Below the pieces are notes generated by a model. That model was not told the origin of the DNA. It saw only the letters and a program-made list of their open reading frames with translations, and did no database searches. Shown piece by piece: positions 60,624 to 64,000 of a DNA stretch of 64,000 nucleotides. Source of the stretch: Chloroflexota bacterium (GTDB lineage Bacteria > Chloroflexota > Anaerolineae > Anaerolineales > Villigracilaceae); the NCBI GenBank assembly GCA_016191845.1, contig JACPVF010000016.1, forward strand, positions 1-64,000, read 5' to 3'. Positions within the stretch are counted from its first letter, which is position 1. Each line of letters starts with the position of its first letter. The position numbers and the translations under genes are program-made.

Positions 60624-61306
60624 CCCAAATCCTGTTGATCGACGATGACCGCACGCTCCTGAACCTGCTGGGCGAGTTTTTGCGCGGCGAGGCTTTCGAG
60701 GTGTCTGTTGCCCCCAACGGGGAAACGGGCCTGCGCCTGGCCTATGAGCAGCACCCTGACCTGGTTCTGCTGGATGTGATGCTGCCCGGTATGGACGGTT
60801 GGGAGATCTGCGCCCGTCTGCGCGAAATGAGCCGCGTGCCGATCATCATGCTGACCGCCAAAGCCACCGAGGCGGATAAATTACGCGGCTTCCGTTTGGG
60901 TGTGGACGACTACGTCACCAAACCCTTCAGCTTTGCCGAACTGGTGGCTCGCATCCAGGCGGTGCTGGGACGGATCAATGCTTCAGAGAAGCGTGATGCT
61001 GCTCATATCGTCTACGGTGGCATCACCCTCGACCGTGAGCGCTACCAGGCCACCCTTGAGGGCCGCATCCTCGAACTGACGCCCACAGAGTTCCGCCTGC
61101 TGGAGGCGCTGGTCCGCCGCGGAGGGAAGGTGGCCTCCGAGGCCGAATTGGTTCAGGAGGTCTGGGGAGCCTATCGGCAGGATGACACCGCCCTGGTGCG
61201 CCGCTACATCCTGATGCTGCGCAAAAAAGTGGAGCTTGATCCCGCCAACCCATCGCGCATCCTCACCGTGCGCGGATTCGGATACCGCATGGGGATGGTG
61301 GAATAA
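60620..61306 (+). CDS. OmpR/PhoB-family response regulator
   Basis: This 228-aa protein has a receiver domain (LLIDDDRTL; phosphorylation Asp in LVLLDVMLPGMDG; TAKATEADK; YVTKPF) and a C-terminal winged helix (LTPTEFRLLEALVRRGG, RRYILMLRKKVE, ILTVRGFGYRM). It is the partner of the preceding kinase, with an ATGA overlap. Targets may include the Tad genes or prepilin peptidase nearby. Confidence 0.93.
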   Translation: MTQILLIDDDRTLLNLLGEFLRGEAFEVSVAPNGETGLRLAYEQHPDLVLLDVMLPGMDGWEICARLREMSRVPIIMLTAKATEADKLRGFRLGVDDYVTKPFSFAELVARIQAVLGRINASEKRDAAHIVYGGITLDRERYQATLEGRILELTPTEFRLLEALVRRGGKVASEAELVQEVWGAYRQDDTALVRRYILMLRKKVELDPANPSRILTVRGFGYRMGMVE

Positions 61307-61307
61307 G

Positions 61308-61340
61308 AAAACTCCCTGTGAACGCTCACAGGGAGTTTAT
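61308..61340 (+). terminator. Terminator after the response regulator
   Basis: Perfect 11-bp stem ACTCCCTGTGA (61311-61321) with 61326-61336, loop ACGC, then TTTAT. Confidence 0.85.
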
Positions 61341-61377
61341 ATGGCAGATCAAGGGCAGCGAAGAGATCGCGTAACTT

Positions 61378-62094
61378 TTAGAAGAAGAACACGTAGATCA
61401 CGCTCAAGACCAGGAAGGGGGCATACGGAATGGCTGCAAAAGCCCGATATTGTTTACGTGCCAGCATGAAACCGACGTACAACGCGCTGAACACACCTCC
61501 CAACAGGATCGCGACCAGCAGACCGAACAGGATCAACGGCCAGCCGAGCATCAGGCCGATCACGCCCGAGAGATTGACATCGCCGAACCCCAGAGCCACA
61601 TCGTCCACTTTCTTGGCGCGCACATACCATTCTCCCAGGTAATAGGCCGCCAGCATGGCTCCGAAGCCGACCGTGCCGCCAATCAGGGCGATCAGGGGAC
61701 CATGGACAACGATGCCAATCCCAAGTCCAAGCAAGGCCCCTGCCAGGCTGACGGGGTGCAGGATCACGCGGTGCTCCACGTCGATCACAAACACCACACC
61801 CAGGTAGATCAGCAGCAGATAACCCAGCCAGAATCCCAGGCTTTTTGGTGGAACCAGCCAGGCGTAGGCCGTGCCCACGAACAGAATGATTTGCGTCAGG
61901 TAGGTGCGCCAACTGCGCGGCTGCCTGCAAGATCCGCAGGGCCGCAGGAGCAGGTAATCCACCAGAGAGCGGGGTGCTCCGCAATGCGGGCAGGTCGGCT
62001 GACTGAAGCTGCGTGTGGCGGGCAGCACGTCGGCCAGGTAGTTGACCAGCCAGCCTGCCAGCAGTCCCAAGGGGAGAATGACCAGGATTGTCAT
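61378..62094 (-). CDS. Prepilin peptidase (A24 family)
   Basis: This 238-aa protein has eight hydrophobic helices, a cytoplasmic zinc loop with CPHC and CGSC near residues 35-55, and the two catalytic Asp in VIDVEHR and GFGDVNL (GxGD). It cleaves type IV/Tad pilin signal peptides. Start at 62094 lies 6 nt after TATAAT (62106-62101), suggesting a leaderless mRNA. It is likely the processing enzyme for the TadE proteins 4 kb upstream. Confidence 0.9.
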   Translation of the reverse strand: MTILVILPLGLLAGWLVNYLADVLPATRSFSQPTCPHCGAPRSLVDYLLLRPCGSCRQPRSWRTYLTQIILFVGTAYAWLVPPKSLGFWLGYLLLIYLGVVFVIDVEHRVILHPVSLAGALLGLGIGIVVHGPLIALIGGTVGFGAMLAAYYLGEWYVRAKKVDDVALGFGDVNLSGVIGLMLGWPLILFGLLVAILLGGVFSALYVGFMLARKQYRAFAAIPYAPFLVLSVIYVFFF

Positions 62095-62201
62095 GCGGTT
62101 ATTATAATCGAGGCGCTTGGCGGGCACGTACGCGCAAGTCAATTGCAATGTATAATGCCCACGATTATCCGCGTGACCATCAAAATCAATGAGGTGCCGA
62201 C

Positions 62202-63482
62202 ATGGAAAAATTTTTGATCGAAGGTGGGGTGCCACTTAACGGCGAGATCATTCCTTCCGGGAACAAGAACGCCGCCCTGCCGTTGGTGGCGGCCTGCCTG
62301 TTGAGCGAGGAACCTGTCACCCTGCGAAATGTGCCGCAGATCCGTGATGTGTTGGACATGCGCCGTCTGATCGAGAGTTTGGGCGCCACCGTTGAGGATG
62401 TGGAACATAACACCTGGCGAATCACTTCGAAGAACATTTCCGCTTCGAGCCTGGACCCCGACCTGTGTCGTCGCATCCGTGCTTCGATCCTGCTGGCAGG
62501 TCCTCTGCTGGCCCGTGCAGAAGGCATGCGCCTGCCGCCGCCTGGCGGGGATGTGATCGGCCGCCGCCGCCTGGATACGCATATCCTGGCCTTGCGTGCG
62601 CTGGGCGCGACCATCGAGTATGACCGCGTCTTTGACATCAGTGCCCACCAGTTGTACGGAGCCGACATCCTGCTGGATGAAGCCAGTGTGACTGCCACCG
62701 AGAACGCCATCATGGCCGCCGTCACAGCCAAGGGGACGACCACCCTCCACAACGCCGCCTCCGAGCCGCACGTGCAGGAACTCTGCCATTTTCTGAACGG
62801 TTTGGGCGGACAGATCGAAAACATCGGCTCGAACACGCTCGTCATCCACGGCGTGGACAAATTGCACGGCGGCGAGTACACCATTGGCCCCGACTATCTT
62901 GAAGTGATGAGTTATGTCGGCGCGGCGGCGGTCACCAAGGGGGAGGTGCGTGTCCGCTCGGCGGGTGCCCCGCATCTGCGCATGATCTCACAGGTCTTCC
63001 ACCGCCTGGGCGTAGCCTGGACTGTCGAAGGTGACGACCTGCTCGTCCACGGTGGCGAGAACCACCCGATCGTCTCCGATTTGGACGGAGCCGTGCCCGA
63101 GATCAAGACCAACATCTGGCCCGCTTTCCCCACCGACCTGACCAGCATCGCCATCACGGTCGCCACGCAAATGGAAGGTTCGGTGCTCTTCCATGACTGG
63201 ATGTTCTCGGGCCGCATGTATTTCACCGACAAATTGGTGGGCATGGGTGCGCGCATCATCCTATGTGATCCGTATCGCTGCCTTGTACAGGGACCGACCC
63301 GCCTATATGCGGAAAAGTTGGAGAGCCCCGACATCCGTGCAGGCATGGCGCTCCTGTTGGCGGCCCTGGCTGCCAAGGGGACGTCCACCATTCGCAATGT
63401 GGGGCAGATCGAGCGCGGTTATGAGCGCGTGGACGAGAAACTCCGCGCTTTGGGCGCGAAGATCGAACGGGTAAAAGAGTAG
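62202..63482 (+). CDS. murA: UDP-N-acetylglucosamine 1-carboxyvinyltransferase with Asp active site
   Basis: This 426-aa enzyme transfers enolpyruvate to UDP-GlcNAc, the first step of peptidoglycan synthesis. It starts MEKFLIEGGVPLNGEIIPSGNKN, has RASILLAGPLLAR, and the loop PPGGDVIGRRRLDTH. In E. coli the loop Cys (C115) is the fosfomycin target; here it is Asp117 (62550-62552). GAGGTG precedes the ATG. A terminator follows. It ends with GYERVDEKLRALGAKIERV. Confidence 0.95.
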   Translation: MEKFLIEGGVPLNGEIIPSGNKNAALPLVAACLLSEEPVTLRNVPQIRDVLDMRRLIESLGATVEDVEHNTWRITSKNISASSLDPDLCRRIRASILLAGPLLARAEGMRLPPPGGDVIGRRRLDTHILALRALGATIEYDRVFDISAHQLYGADILLDEASVTATENAIMAAVTAKGTTTLHNAASEPHVQELCHFLNGLGGQIENIGSNTLVIHGVDKLHGGEYTIGPDYLEVMSYVGAAAVTKGEVRVRSAGAPHLRMISQVFHRLGVAWTVEGDDLLVHGGENHPIVSDLDGAVPEIKTNIWPAFPTDLTSIAITVATQMEGSVLFHDWMFSGRMYFTDKLVGMGARIILCDPYRCLVQGPTRLYAEKLESPDIRAGMALLLAALAAKGTSTIRNVGQIERGYERVDEKLRALGAKIERVKE

Positions 63483-63493
63483 AAGCAACAAAA

Positions 63494-63523
63494 AAGCGCG
63501 GAGTATTCCGTGCTTTTTTTATT
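63494..63523 (+). terminator. murA terminator
   Basis: AAAGCGCGGA pairs with TCCGTGCTTT (one wobble) around a short loop, followed by seven Ts. Confidence 0.85.
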
Positions 63524-63532
63524 CGTTGTCAA

Positions 63533-64000
63533 CTATGGAGTGACGACCTTGACCTTGTCCATGGTCACGACCAGGTCCCACTTGTCATCGCCGTTGATGC
63601 AGGAGGCGGGGCCGTACACGTACTTGGAATTCTTCCCGCCCGGGTCGATGATGGCGGTAATCCAGTAGCACGGACCCTTGCCCGTGGTGGGTACATCCAC
63701 CTGGGTGGAGCCGTTCTTGCCAATAGCGCGTGAGATCATACCGCACTGGCCGAATGCATTGGGTTGCGACAGACCGATGGTCAAGGTGACGGGGTACTTG
63801 GTGTCATTCTTGAACATCACCGGGGTGGTTGCGCCCGAAGCGCCCACATCCAGCATGCCGTTACACTGATTGGCATTGTTGGCCGGGGGCTGGGTCGGCG
63901 GCAGGGTGGGGATCGACGAGGTCGGCGGAAGAACGAAGGTGGGGGTGGGAGGCGGCGTCTGGGTGGGGGTCTCCGTGGGCGGCACCTGGGTGGCGGTCGG
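63533..64000 (-). CDS. Lipoprotein-like hypothetical protein (5' end beyond window)
   Basis: The visible part is a Thr/Pro-rich linker (TETPTQTPPPTPTFVLPPTS) and a domain of about 110 aa (QCNGMLDVGASGATTPVMFKNDTKYPVTLTIGLSQ) with four Cys and a beta-sandwich look. The frame stays open to the window edge, so the signal peptide is outside. Similar linkers occur in the lipoproteins at 22062, 50505 and 51092. Confidence 0.65.
   Translation of the reverse strand, partial: PTATQVPPTETPTQTPPPTPTFVLPPTSSIPTLPPTQPPANNANQCNGMLDVGASGATTPVMFKNDTKYPVTLTIGLSQPNAFGQCGMISRAIGKNGSTQVDVPTTGKGPCYWITAIIDPGGKNSKYVYGPASCINGDDKWDLVVTMDKVKVVTP

Noticed and set aside
62095-62235. Longer start for prepilin peptidase
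   Set aside because: The segment includes the promoter and reads through the murA leader; the ATG at 62094 has TATAAT 6 nt upstream.

Overview
The window looks like a chromosomal segment of an uncultured, GC-rich bacterium, most likely a member of the Chloroflexota (Anaerolineae type). This rests on inference: there are many lipoproteins with Thr-Pro-rich linkers, a complex I operon that has nuoB, nuoCD and nuoI but no neighbouring nuoA or nuoH, Tad-type envelope genes, and fused lycopene cyclase genes. No rRNA or tRNA gene was seen.

Layout. 1-2.9 kb is an AT-rich mobile integron: the tail of an IS110/IS1111-type transposase interrupts one attC site, then come two gene cassettes on the minus strand, an attI/promoter region and an intI gene. 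A vestige of a second intI 3' end and a 105-bp tandem repeat follow. 3.2-16.5 kb is a light-response and carotenoid island. One long minus-strand run (crtI, CarH/LitR-type B12 photoreceptor, DICT protein, DegV, DUF1475, DUF1295, a probable selenocysteine peroxiredoxin, MFS exporter, unknown, photolyase, P450, lycopene cyclase, flavin oxidoreductase) diverges from crtB across a compact shared promoter region. 16.7-29.8 kb holds metabolism and transport genes: YjdF, a MalY/PatB-type lyase, a GGDEF protein, a PLP enzyme, a GH18 lipoprotein, an SLC13 transporter, dihydropyrimidinase, a short beta-carbonic anhydrase-like protein and a SulP transporter. 29.9-36 kb carries secDF and a tightly overlapped SpoIIE-phosphatase/RCK channel/kinase/M1 peptidase operon. 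36-45 kb carries rpmF-fabD, an aminotransferase with an unusual leader, pckA, and a two-gene DMSO-reductase-like complex with a fused BC subunit. 45-51.8 kb carries Mrp, nuoI, nuoCD, nuoB and iscX with a divergent SufR-like Fe-S regulator, then two lipoproteins. 52-64 kb carries glmS with a recognisable glmS ribozyme upstream, three TadE/TadG-like genes, a histidine kinase/response regulator pair, prepilin peptidase, murA with the Cys-to-Asp active-site change, and a truncated lipoprotein gene.

How it works together. The carotenoid island has lycopene-to-beta-carotene capacity (CrtB, CrtI, lycopene cyclase), a P450 that could hydroxylate the product, DNA photorepair, and peroxide defence. All of it sits beside a B12-dependent light-sensing repressor that keeps the W-x9-EH signature. 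The Fe-S theme of the nuo operon (IscX, Mrp, SufR-like regulator) suggests coupled control of complex I and cluster supply. Several genes show TATAAT followed by 6 or 7 bases and then the start codon, which indicates leaderless transcripts.

Most notable: the in-frame UGA in the peroxiredoxin motif, the integron whose attC carries an IS110-like insertion, the CarH island with its candidate operators, the glmS ribozyme, and a possible leaderless small ORF overlapping the aminotransferase start.
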